Shown: positions 45,841 through 55,128 of the stretch, in pieces
Layout of the letters: every line of letters starts with the position of its first letter
Position numbering within the stretch: the stretch's first letter is position 1
Assembly (NCBI GenBank): GCA_038373865.1
Contig: JAXGGA010005152.1
Location: 1-64,000 of the forward strand
DNA: 64,000 nt
Direction: 5' to 3'
DNA from: Uloborus plumipes
Taxonomy: Eukaryota > Arthropoda > Arachnida > Araneae > Uloboridae
The notes under the pieces: generated by a model
Databases searched by the model: none
Seen by the model: only the letters and a program-made list of their open reading frames with translations
What the model was told of the DNA's origin: nothing
Made by a program: the position numbers and the translations under genes

Positions 45841-46332
45841 TTTTAAGGACAAGTACATATTTGTGAACGACATGAGTGACTTCCATTCATGTTAAATCTT
45901 TGTATTTCAATTCAAAAGCATTTCTTAAAATTACTTTTCATTTTTCATAAGTTCAAAATTATTTTGAATTTTGACAAATTATACACGTTTACTGGTATTG
46001 AAATTATGCATTTATTTGACAGTAATTATCTGTTCTTATTCTCCCCCATCAATATTACTCATTTTGTGAGACCTATTACAAATTAAATTGAAAAAAAATA
46101 AAAATTTTAACAAGTGTTCCGATTGACCCCTATCAGCAGGGTGATTCGGAACACCCATAATTTCCTATATATTTTAATAATAATTTTTCAAAATGCTTTG
46201 TCTTCGCTTGGAATATCAAAAGTAAAGCAAGACCGAAGTTTTTACCTAAAAAATCAAATTAAAAAAAATCTTTTAACTACTTTTTTTACAATCAAAGCTG
46301 AAAAGTGTTCCGATTCACCCCATTTTACGGTA

Positions 46333-47941
46333 TTAATAAAGTTTCCCAATGGGCGAAGGAGAACGGCTTTGCCTTTTCTACCCAGAAAACATTCTGGGTT
46401 CATTTCTGTCCCAAAAGAGGACTACATCCTGATCCGAACCTTCTCAGTAATAACCAACCAATATCTGTAGAAAATCAAGGGAAATTTCTTGGGCTCATAT
46501 TCGACAATAAATCTAAATTCTTGCCACATATACAAGAATTGAGGAAAAGATGCTTATTAAAATTAAACATTCTAAAAGTCTTAGCAAACACTTCTTGGGG
46601 TGCTGATACAGAGTCATTTTTAAGAATCTACAGGGCTCTAATACGCTCCAAAATTGATTATGGATGTCAAGTTTATGGTTCCGCTGCTAAAAGCTATCTC
46701 AAGATCCTGGATCCAATACATAATCAGGCACTACGTATTTGTACAGGGGCTTTCAGAACATCGCCAATCAACAGCTTACATGTGCTTATACATGAACCTT
46801 CCCTTAACAATAGACGTCTTAAACTGTCCTTAAATTTTTATTTAAAAATAAAACCATATACGAACCATCCTTTACATCGTCATATTTTTAACCCATCTTA
46901 TGTATTCTTATTTCTACACCGACCATCAGAAACCCCAACGTTTGGGATCCGAATGCGTCAAGTGCTATCTGACTTGAAACTATCCGATTTTAATGCCCCC
47001 AACTTAACTGAACCAATTGAACCATGGTGTGAAATAAGTGTCCCGACAATCAAGGACCTATATCAATTCCCGAAAGAAATTACTCCCAATATAATTTATC
47101 AACAAATTTTCCAGGATATCCGAAGCAAATATTCAGAACATAAAGAGGCATTCACTGACGGATCAAAAGCTAGTGATCACGTCGGCTTTGCTACTATAAT
47201 TGATGGTCAAGTACACGCAGGTAAAATAAATTCATCTTGCTCGGTTTTTACTTCAGAAATCAAAGCTATAATTACCTCCCTCCAAGCAATAGCCAAATCA
47301 TCCCACAAGAAATGGGTGATATATACGGACTCGAAGAGTTCACTTGAAGCTATCACTCACTGCAATAACAATAGCCATCCTATGATCATTCAATCTTACC
47401 ATTTATACAAACGTCTTATTCAACATAGTTTTCAAGTTCTCTTTTGTTGGATCCCTGGTCATGCAGGGATTGCAGGAAATGAGGCAGCTGATGCTGCAGC
47501 TAAAGCAGCAAGCATCCAGGTTGAAGATAGTGTTCCTTTCGAAGATATAAAAAAAGCTATTAAAGACTGCCTGACCACCTACTGGCAGCAGGACTGGAGT
47601 AGAGAAACGCAAAATAAACTACATTCCATCCAGTCCTCGACGAAAGGTTTCAAAACACTAAAGAACAACAGGAGAGAACAAGGTGTAATAGCCCGTCTTC
47701 GTATTTGTCACACCAGGTTCACCCACAAATATCTTTTATGCAATGAAATATTTCCAATCTGTAACTCATGTAAAGTATCTCAGACAGTGTTGCATATTCT
47801 AAGCCACTGCCCTGTTTTTAATCAAATTCGGTTTAAATATTCTAATCATTTTTATCCAACTTTGACGGAGTTGATGGGGACACACTCCACCCTAATTTGT
47901 TCCCTTTTCTTCACGAGATTGGTTTTATGTCTCTTATTTAG
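46333..47941 (+). pseudogene. Jockey-like LINE pol, C-terminal part (RT thumb, RNase H)
   Basis: The coding sequence continues in frame from 41,919-41,973 (MNIIERQLQLA), across element C, into NKVSQWAKENGF. It includes the end of the reverse transcriptase (KFLGLIFD, RSKIDYGCQVYGS, NQALRICTGAFRTSP). An RNase H domain follows (FTDGSKASDHVGFATI near 47,150; SEIKAI; YTDSKSSLEAI near 47,320; WIPGHAGIAGNEAAD near 47,448). A Cys/His tail (CNSCKVSQTVLHILSHC) comes after that. The normal C-terminus (FPFLHEIGFMSLI) is reached only in the next frame and ends at 47,941, so there is a one-base shift near 47,860-47,880. Endonuclease and RT active site are missing through 5' truncation. It cannot move itself. 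Confidence 0.88.
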
Positions 47942-48339
47942 TATTTTAACTTTGTCATCTTGTTATGTGTTTCTGATTTTACTCGAAATTTTTGTCAGTT
48001 CTTTCTTTAACATGATCAGTTTAATTACTAAACGTCATATATGTCTGCTTTGAAAAGTTTTTGCTGCTTTTGTGGTCTCGATCAAAAACACTTGGCAGTT
48101 TTTGCTTCTATCTTGGCAGTTATTGCTTAGTTAAAATTTTAAACGTTGTTCGTGTCTTGTTCCGAAGTGTTTTTAAAACTTTAGAAGTTTTATATCCATT
48201 GTATTTTAGATTATTTCAGTTCTGACATATCTTCATTTTTTTAAATAAATCATTGTTTGACGCAGTATAGCCTAATAAGGCTCTTGAGCCAATAAACACA
48301 ATATAACCAACCAACCAACCAACCAACAAATTCGGTGAA

Positions 48340-51124
48340 TATTTGACAAAATACGCAGTCTCAAATATCAATTAAGAAATAAAGGTGCTATACGTGTGCT
48401 AATAAATTCTGAAAACTGGATATGTTTCGCGAGGAAATTCTTGGAGGAAGGCATTTTTGACCCAGGACAGTGGTTGATATTAATATTAAATTTTTGAAGG
48501 GCGAAAGCCCACCTCTGCAATCTCGAAGATTGAGGAGCACTTCTTGTCAAGTATGGCAAAGGATTATGATCAGTATAAAATTCTATTTCACTACCAAATA
48601 CCCATACTTCAAATTTTTTTAAACTCCATACAATAGCAAATGCCTCACGTTCTATTGTGGACCAAGCTTGCTGAGCCTTTGTCAGCTTTTGACTCACATA
48701 AGCAATAGGATAACACTTATCATTTCGCTTTTGTGAAAGGCAAGCAGCCACGCCAATCTGAGACGCATCCGAATGAATAATAAATGGCTTATTAGGAACA
48801 GGAGAATAAAGAGAGGGGGCTTCCACCAGGGCCCTTTTCAAAAGAGCAAAAGTGGAATTATGTTCTTCAGTCCATGGAATAGGGTCAGGAACTCTTTTTT
48901 TGGTGAGCTCTGTCAGCGGGTAAACAAGCTCGGAATACTTTGGGATGTACTCCCGGTAATAGTTGCAAAGTCCAAGGACACTTCGGAGTTCCTTCCTTGT
49001 CGTAGGTCGAGCTAAACCTTTTATTGCCTCAGTTTTTTCAGGATCTGGCTGATGCTTCCCCGAACCAATTACGTGTCCTAAGTATCTAATCTGCGTTTTA
49101 ATGAAAGCACACTTCTTGAGATTTATTGTGAAGTTTAGTTCATCAAGCTTTGTGAGGATTAAATTCAAATGAACAAGATGCTCATTCCAATCTTTGGAGA
49201 AAACAGCAATATCGTCAATGTAGGCACGTGAGAATTCCCTATAACAATACAATGCTTTGTTCATTTCCCGCTGAAATGTAGCAGACGCATTTTTTAGACC
49301 GAAGCTCATAACTTTGAATCGATATTGCTGTCTGTGAGTTTTAAATGAAGTCAGATTTCTGCTATCTTCGTCCATAGGAATAGCCCAGTATCCCTTAAGT
49401 AAATCGAGTGTTGTAATAATGTTGGCACTCCCAATAGACTGAATTAATTCAGTTGCATCTTCCATGGGAAAGTCATCTGACAACGTCACCGAATTGAGCG
49501 CTCTGTAATCGACACAAAGTCGCATGCTTCCATCTTTCTTGTTGACACAAACAATCGGATAAGCAATTTCAGCATCACTTTCTTCAATCAAATCAAGTCT
49601 TAGTAGTTCTTCAACTTGCTCGTCAACTTTTACTTTCAGTGATTCTGGAATTCGATATACAAATGGTTTCTTTCTTTCTGCATTTGGCTTCAAACGGATC
49701 TTATGTGCACCTACTTTAGCTATTTTCACATTCCCGGTGAAGACAGACTGATGCTCCATCAGTAGATTTAACAGCTGTTCTTTCTTTACACCATCTAAAT
49801 GATTCAAATCTGCTTCGTCGATAATTTTTTTAGCGGTAGAACTTGATAAGTTAGGTGTTGGATGTATCTCTCCGAATTCGAGCTCATCTTCAAAGATTAC
49901 TCCAACCGCAAGAGCACGAGGATAGTATTTCCTTATTTTATTGACGTGAACGTGTCTCACACTTCCATCCGGTAATTTAACTTTGTAAGAATGAGGAGGG
50001 TGGTGTTCAACTATTTCCCCTGGTCCGGTCCAACGGGCGTAAATCTTATTACTGCTGTCAGGAATAAGCAAAACAACTTTTTCTCCCAGGTTAAAATGCC
50101 TTACAGATGACTTTCTGTTAAAATAATCCGCGTAAGCCTTTTGTTTTTGGGCAGCAGTCAATGATGCACTTTCTGCAGCTTTCTCCATTTTAATTTTCAT
50201 TTCTTGGAGATACTCGGCAACTGGTTGGGAAATATTTGTTGGAAGATGTATTTCACCTGCCCATGACGACTTGAGTATAGATAAAGGACCCCTAGCTTCT
50301 CTACCGTAGAGTAGTTTAAATGGCGATACGCCTGTAGTAGTATTTGGGACTTCACGATAAGCAAATAAGAGGAAAGGCAGTTGACGATCCCAATTTCTAC
50401 GATCTTCACGGATGACATGATGAAGCATATCTTTCAACACTCTATTCCACCGTTCAACTAATCCATTACTGGCCGGATAGCCTGGGCATGAAAATCTGGG
50501 ACTACATCCAATTCGTTTTATGAATTCCTCAGTAAGAGCAGATTTGAAATTTGTTGCTTGATCGCTGGCAATTATGTTTGGTATTCCGGTCCTTGAGAAT
50601 ATCTGCAGTAACTCGTCACATGCAGACTTGGCTGTAAGGGTCCGCAGTGGAACTGCTTCAGGCCAACGAGTATGTTGATCCATCATAGTCAAAACATATT
50701 TATGTCCTCTGCTGGAAGGAGGATCAATTGGTCCAATGACATCAATGTTAACTACTTCAAAGGGTAAATCGGGACGACCTACTGGTGTTATTGGCACCCT
50801 ATCTCCAATTTTTTCTGCTTTCCGAAGCTGACACCCTTCGCAAGTCTGGACAAAAGTAGCAATTTCACTAGACATATTAGGCCAAAAGAAATTATACCTA
50901 ATCCTTTCTTTGGTTTTCTTAACCCCCATATGTCCTCCGAAAACAGACTCATGAGCTAATTTCAAAACCACGCCCACTTTACATCGCGGTAACACTAGCT
51001 GCAATACTGGTTCACCAAGAATTTTATCCTTATGATAAATTAAGTCCTCAATTAGCGTAAAATTACCTTTGTTAAGCTTTAATTCGTCTCGAATCTTCAC
51101 AAGAGAACTACAATTATTCTGCTC
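48340..51124 (-). mobile_element. Gmr1-like Ty3/gypsy retrotransposon, 3' coding half
   Basis: This part of an older retrotransposon lies between the LINE insertion (left) and the inner LTR element (right). Its 5' half is at 62,807-64,000. Order along the minus strand is gag, protease, integrase, reverse transcriptase, RNase H. LTRs are not visible: the 5' LTR is beyond the window and the 3' LTR would be left of 41,905. Confidence 0.85.
48368..51124 (-). CDS. Gmr1-like polyprotein, integrase-RT-RNase H part
   Basis: About 918 codons stay open to the stop at 48,368. The frame's apparent start at 51,205 lies in the inserted LTR and is not real; the gene begins upstream at the right edge of the window. 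First comes integrase: an HHCC zinc domain (HESVFGGHMGVKKTKER ... CEGCQLRK), the core with NIDVIGP, ASDQATNF and GLVERWNR (DD35E spacing intact), and a C-terminal YARWTGPGEIVEHH module. Then reverse transcriptase (KDGSMRLCVDYRALN, active site YIDD). Then RNase H (IIHSDASQIGVAACLS, ending near HCPGSKMP). Integrase ahead of RT is the signature of Gmr1-type elements and inverts the usual gypsy order. No stop or frameshift was seen, so the element was probably intact when interrupted. Confidence 0.88.
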   Translation of the reverse strand, partial: EQNNCSSLVKIRDELKLNKGNFTLIEDLIYHKDKILGEPVLQLVLPRCKVGVVLKLAHESVFGGHMGVKKTKERIRYNFFWPNMSSEIATFVQTCEGCQLRKAEKIGDRVPITPVGRPDLPFEVVNIDVIGPIDPPSSRGHKYVLTMMDQHTRWPEAVPLRTLTAKSACDELLQIFSRTGIPNIIASDQATNFKSALTEEFIKRIGCSPRFSCPGYPASNGLVERWNRVLKDMLHHVIREDRRNWDRQLPFLLFAYREVPNTTTGVSPFKLLYGREARGPLSILKSSWAGEIHLPTNISQPVAEYLQEMKIKMEKAAESASLTAAQKQKAYADYFNRKSSVRHFNLGEKVVLLIPDSSNKIYARWTGPGEIVEHHPPHSYKVKLPDGSVRHVHVNKIRKYYPRALAVGVIFEDELEFGEIHPTPNLSSSTAKKIIDEADLNHLDGVKKEQLLNLLMEHQSVFTGNVKIAKVGAHKIRLKPNAERKKPFVYRIPESLKVKVDEQVEELLRLDLIEESDAEIAYPIVCVNKKDGSMRLCVDYRALNSVTLSDDFPMEDATELIQSIGSANIITTLDLLKGYWAIPMDEDSRNLTSFKTHRQQYRFKVMSFGLKNASATFQREMNKALYCYREFSRAYIDDIAVFSKDWNEHLVHLNLILTKLDELNFTINLKKCAFIKTQIRYLGHVIGSGKHQPDPEKTEAIKGLARPTTRKELRSVLGLCNYYREYIPKYSELVYPLTELTKKRVPDPIPWTEEHNSTFALLKRALVEAPSLYSPVPNKPFIIHSDASQIGVAACLSQKRNDKCYPIAYVSQKLTKAQQAWSTIEREAFAIVWSLKKFEVWVFGSEIEFYTDHNPLPYLTRSAPQSSRLQRWAFALQKFNININHCPGSKMPSSKNFLAKHIQFSEFISTRIAPLFLN

Positions 51125-52795
51125 TGTGGTGGGGGGAAAAATACACCAGGTTCGCCCATTCTCTCTCAGGTGGAGCGAAAAATCGTCGCGTCCCGCAATA
51201 ACCACTTTGGTTCGCCCCTACTCTCTCAGAAGAAACCCAAGGTCCAAAAAACATGAAACAATTTGCCGTGGAGAGGGGTCCAGTCTTTGAGTGAGGAAGT
51301 TCTTGCAACACTGACTTTGCTTAGGTTTGCAATGGAAATAAAATGTGTATCTCACCCACATTCTCATGCCGCTATTCGTACCAATAAAGTGGAGAAGGTA
51401 AGATAATCCAAATTCCACATTCAGTGGGGAGGTAAAATCAACACCACACTCGACCGACGATGCCATGATATAAAAGGAAAAACAGATAAACTTTAGAACC
51501 AAAATAAACACACATTATTCAGGAAAAACACATGGATTTCTTAGGGAAAACATAAACAAGTAATTTATTGAAACATGTTATAGAGAAAATACTCCCATTG
51601 AAACATTAGTACTAGTTGGAAGCGTAACTTCTTGGTAAACAAAACATGGGTATCGCAGCAGTTTGGGCTTTGTATGGAGAACACTCTACAAAAGGATGAC
51701 ATGTTTCACATATGCATAAGAAACTCAATTCTCTGTATATTCAGAATTTGTCTACACCAAAAAACAATTACCATACTATTATTTTAACATTTCCAAAGGA
51801 TGACATGTTTCACATATGCATAAAATAACTCAATTCACTATATATGCAGAATTGACCATGCCAAAAAGCAATTTCGATACTAATATTTTTAACATTTCCA
51901 AAGGATGACATGTTTCACATGTAAGAACACTCAAATTACTATATATTCAGAATTCGTTTACAACCAAAAACAATTTCCATACTTTGATTTCTTCGCATTA
52001 CCCGCAATAAGCCACCCCACTCTGACCAGGGTTAACATATGATTCACTGCACAAAACATTTCTCGCATGTTCGATTTGAGTGGGTGTTTAACCCTCCTCT
52101 CGGGCTAAAAATAGGAATTTGTGAGCAAAAAGGGTTCTTGTAATTCCTCGCACGGGGAACTAAAAATTGAGGAAGAAAAGGGAACGCTAGAGAATTAAAA
52201 GTTACTTCGTGTAATAGTCATCGTCAGTCGGCTCAGGAGGAACGGTGGTTTCCGCAGCCTGTTCCAGCTTCCCGCTGCTCACTGCCCGGGGACTCGAGGG
52301 GCTCCAGCGATATCTCCAACCCTGCTTCTGCGGGCTCCTGTCACCGTCCGTTCGCCACCGTCCTGGGTCCGGAGGTCCTCCCTCCCCTCGCTGCTCAATT
52401 TTCTAGATGCACCATCTTGGAGGCTCTAATTCCGAGAGAGAGAGCCCGAGTTTTCCAACAGTTGCTTTTGCCAGAGAGCCACACACAAAACTTCCTGGGA
52501 GACCGCGCCGAATTCCTTCCCATAAAGCCAAGTCCTTGACCTCCGCTTTCCCTATTCGCCAGCGGGCTCGCCAGCATCCACGTGCCTTAGTTTCCGTTAG
52601 AGTTCTTGCGGTTGAAAAAGTTCGTTACTTCATTTGCATTTTATTCTCTGGGAAAACTGTTGGTCATCCGCATTTTCTGTAGACGCTGCATTCCCGGGGC
52701 TCGCGCTCGCTTTCTGGGCTCTGTTTTTCGTGGGAACGATGAATGGGTGCAGTTGTAAAGGGATTTAAATGTGATACCATGTGATACATATCACA
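51125..52795 (-). repeat. 3' LTR of the inner gypsy element
   Basis: 1,671 bp. Nearly identical to the LTR at 61,195-62,806 over most of its length, with three local differences. The first 60 bp at the left edge diverge strongly. It has three instead of two copies of a unit of about 105 bp (51,691, 51,795, 51,900). Near 52,456-52,488 a short segment differs. The frame starting at ATGGCATCGTCGG that occurs in both LTRs is probably not coding. Confidence 0.93.
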
Positions 52796-52797
52796 TA

Positions 52798-52807
52798 TCC
52801 CCCCTTC
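52798..52807 (-). promoter_or_regulatory. Polypurine tract
   Basis: On the minus strand the ten purines GAAGGGGGGA lie two bases before the start of the 3' LTR. This is where plus-strand DNA synthesis of LTR retrotransposons is primed. Confidence 0.82.
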
Positions 52808-55128
52808 GACAACCCAAAAAAAATGTGCCTGGGTAGATTGTTTTCAAAAATGTATACTATTGCTCACCTTCCCACAGAACAAGGGGTGACCTTTGTGGTT
52901 ACTATAAAAATCAACTCTGTTTCAACAAAAATTTACAACACATTTCAATTATATTGTGACCAGTACACATAGCAATAATACTAAAACAAAAATTTTGCAC
53001 AATTGTGCACTCGAGAGAAAACCTGGAAGATCCTACATACACTTCTTGCATGTATCAAGTATACTTATTTTGAGAAAAACCAAAGGAATGCAAATGATAC
53101 ACAAAAGTACACCACCGATGTCAAATGGGAATCCAGTTCAATTTGTGCACTCACCAGGAAAATCTTTATTTTGACTGGGTCACATCACTAGTATTTTTTT
53201 TTTTTTTTTTTTTTGTGTGCCTAAAAGTTAGTTTAGAATCAAAGTAAGTTACCTCTAACTCAGTGAGATCTAAACTGAATGACGTCAGAATTTTGTTTTC
53301 AAAAAAGGAAGAGTGATGCCCAACACTTCAACCAAAACAGGGGAAAAAGGTAGTTGCAACATTTAACAGGGCTGATGATCACTGAGTAGTGCAATTAGAA
53401 CAGCAGATTCCCTCTGACATGTCCTCAAGCTGCAATGATACAATTAAAGGTGACAATAATGATGAACAAAATAAGCATAATAATTCAACTTTTATACACA
53501 ACAGAAAAAATTTCGCATGACATAGATAATTTGTGAGTATACTATATAGGAAAGATTTCACCAGGAACGTTACACCACATATGAGCTTTGGTGATGACTA
53601 TCACTACTTATGTTACTCAGACTGATTCAAAATATAATATGCTTTCCGAGTAAGAAAAACAATACGAACTGGTGACCTATATAAAGAATCATTTTGACGA
53701 GGTCTCAGACAACCAAAACTTTTGCCTTATTATGTCAATTACTTCTAAGAACAAAGCTGTCCATCTATCAGGACCAGATATCAACTAATTTCCCATGTTT
53801 CTCTTCACATTGTGTTATGGGAAAGGTATACTGTAACAATCAAATGACCGTCTATCAAAATATACACAAAATAGCTTTGGTGAATGTAAAAAGGCATTGA
53901 GTAACAAAACTGGAAAAAGACAATCATGCTTTTTCTTTCAAATAAAACACCAAGAAAAGAAAATCTATGTCACTAAAAATTTTAACTCTCAACGAATCTT
54001 CCACTTCCCATAAAATTTTTTCGCTTGTTCATCATATACATATAAAAAATAACAATATACAACACAATGAATGTAAACTTAAAAAGCAATTGTTTGTAGT
54101 GACTTCCTTGACAATTCAGCACAAGACATTGCTAGTCTCCCAGTGACGGGGCGTAGACCGTTTCCAAAACAAAAGGCAGGGGCTCACAAAATTAAAAAAA
54201 AACGACGGCCGTGAGGACCACCATGCTTACCGACATACATGACCGCAACAGAATCCTAACGCGACAAAAGCAAACAGGGCATCATTACCTTTGTACCAGT
54301 CGAGACGATTTTCTGGCGACGTTGATTACTATTGCAACACCAGAAAACTGTCCGACCATGAAGTCCTCGGCACGGGAATTAATTGTTACCAGGAGAGTGG
54401 GTATCTTGTGCGGAAATTGAAAAGGTAAGTCATCTACGAAAAGTGACATATAAAAAGGACAACACGATTTTGTCTGTATTTGTTTGTGCATTAGCACTGT
54501 GATATACCAAAAACTTAAAAAAAACAAAATAATCCCCAAAACCCAAAAAATAAAAATATAATGTATGAAGAAAAAAAGTTCAATTAATTTTTTTAAATGA
54601 GTGAACAATGTAATAGTCCTAATTGATTTCTTTTGACTGGAGAATCTGTTGTTGAAGATCAGATGCTTGCCTAGTTTAGCAGAGAGCCCTAACTAGGAAA
54701 CGACTTCATTGCTGGAGATTAAACTACAAAGAGTTTTTTCTGGGTTGAAGAATTCATGGAGGTGTATGTTTTGAGGCAATCAACTATTCATCAAAAGTTT
54801 GATGGTACATTCTATTAATTGGCATCTCACACACCGGTAAAATCCATGAGGATAATCGCACAAATGAAAAAGAGTAGCTGGTAATGCCCAGCCAGGCCTA
54901 GTACAAAATTTTCCTGTTGATTTTTTTTTTTTTTTGAAAGAAAAAAAAGGAAAAATTTATGAAGTTGTGGACATTCTACGGACTCTCACGGGGTGTAAGA
55001 TGACAATACAAGTTTCATAACCATTGGATTACAACACTCTTTTCCTGAGGAGATATGGTGATCGCCTAGGATTAACAGATGGATGTTGCTGTGGAGTAGC
55101 ATGTTGGAGTTTCGAGACAGTAGTATTA
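52808..55128 (-). other. Long untranslated region between pol and the 3' LTR
   Basis: About 2.3 kb with no frame longer than 107 codons on either strand. No envelope-like gene with signal peptide and transmembrane segment was recognised. Contains a T run near 53,191-53,214. Some gypsy elements carry env here; this one shows none that I can see. Confidence 0.6.

Larger units (their letters stand above)
41974..46330. mobile_element. Element C: 4.36-kb TA-flanked element with GGGGTGAATCGGAACA phrases
   Basis: The termini are perfect 13-bp inverted repeats (CCGTAAAATGGGG), flanked by TA (41,972-41,973 and 46,331-46,332). Because it interrupts a LINE reading frame, the uninterrupted sequence is known and the TA duplication is certain. 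The phrase GGGGTGAATCGGAACA, or a close variant, lies at both ends. It occurs twice at the left (about 42,001 and 42,375) and three times inverted at the right (about 46,115, 46,140 and 46,305). Inside is a 3-kb inverted structure (42,490-45,542) with a 171-bp satellite at its centre. Only a 41-codon frame (45,715-45,840) looks coding. Non-autonomous; family unknown. Confidence 0.88.
41919..48325 (+). mobile_element. 5'-truncated Jockey-like LINE, split by element C
   Basis: The LINE begins at 41,919 in the middle of the reverse transcriptase gene, just after where the active-site YxDD would lie. It ends at an AACC tandem tail (about 48,306-48,325). The sequence acaaattcggtgaa flanks both sides (41,905-41,918 and 48,326-48,339); the first two bases could also belong to the tail, so the TSD is 12-14 bp. 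Removing element C leaves about 2.05 kb. Truncation at the 5' end is the usual outcome of LINE retrotransposition. It lies in the 3' side of the Gmr1-like retrotransposon. Confidence 0.88.

Noticed and set aside
51125..51205. Start of the Gmr1-like polyprotein at 51,205
   Set aside because: This part of the open frame is LTR sequence of the inner element; the true frame is continuous with 62,807-64,000.
51218..51511. A gene shared by both LTRs (frame containing MASSVECGVDF)
   Set aside because: It is LTR sequence; the frame differs in length between the two LTRs and no gypsy gene is expected there.
52808..55128. An envelope gene between pol and the 3' LTR
   Set aside because: No frame over 107 codons and no signal peptide plus transmembrane pattern.
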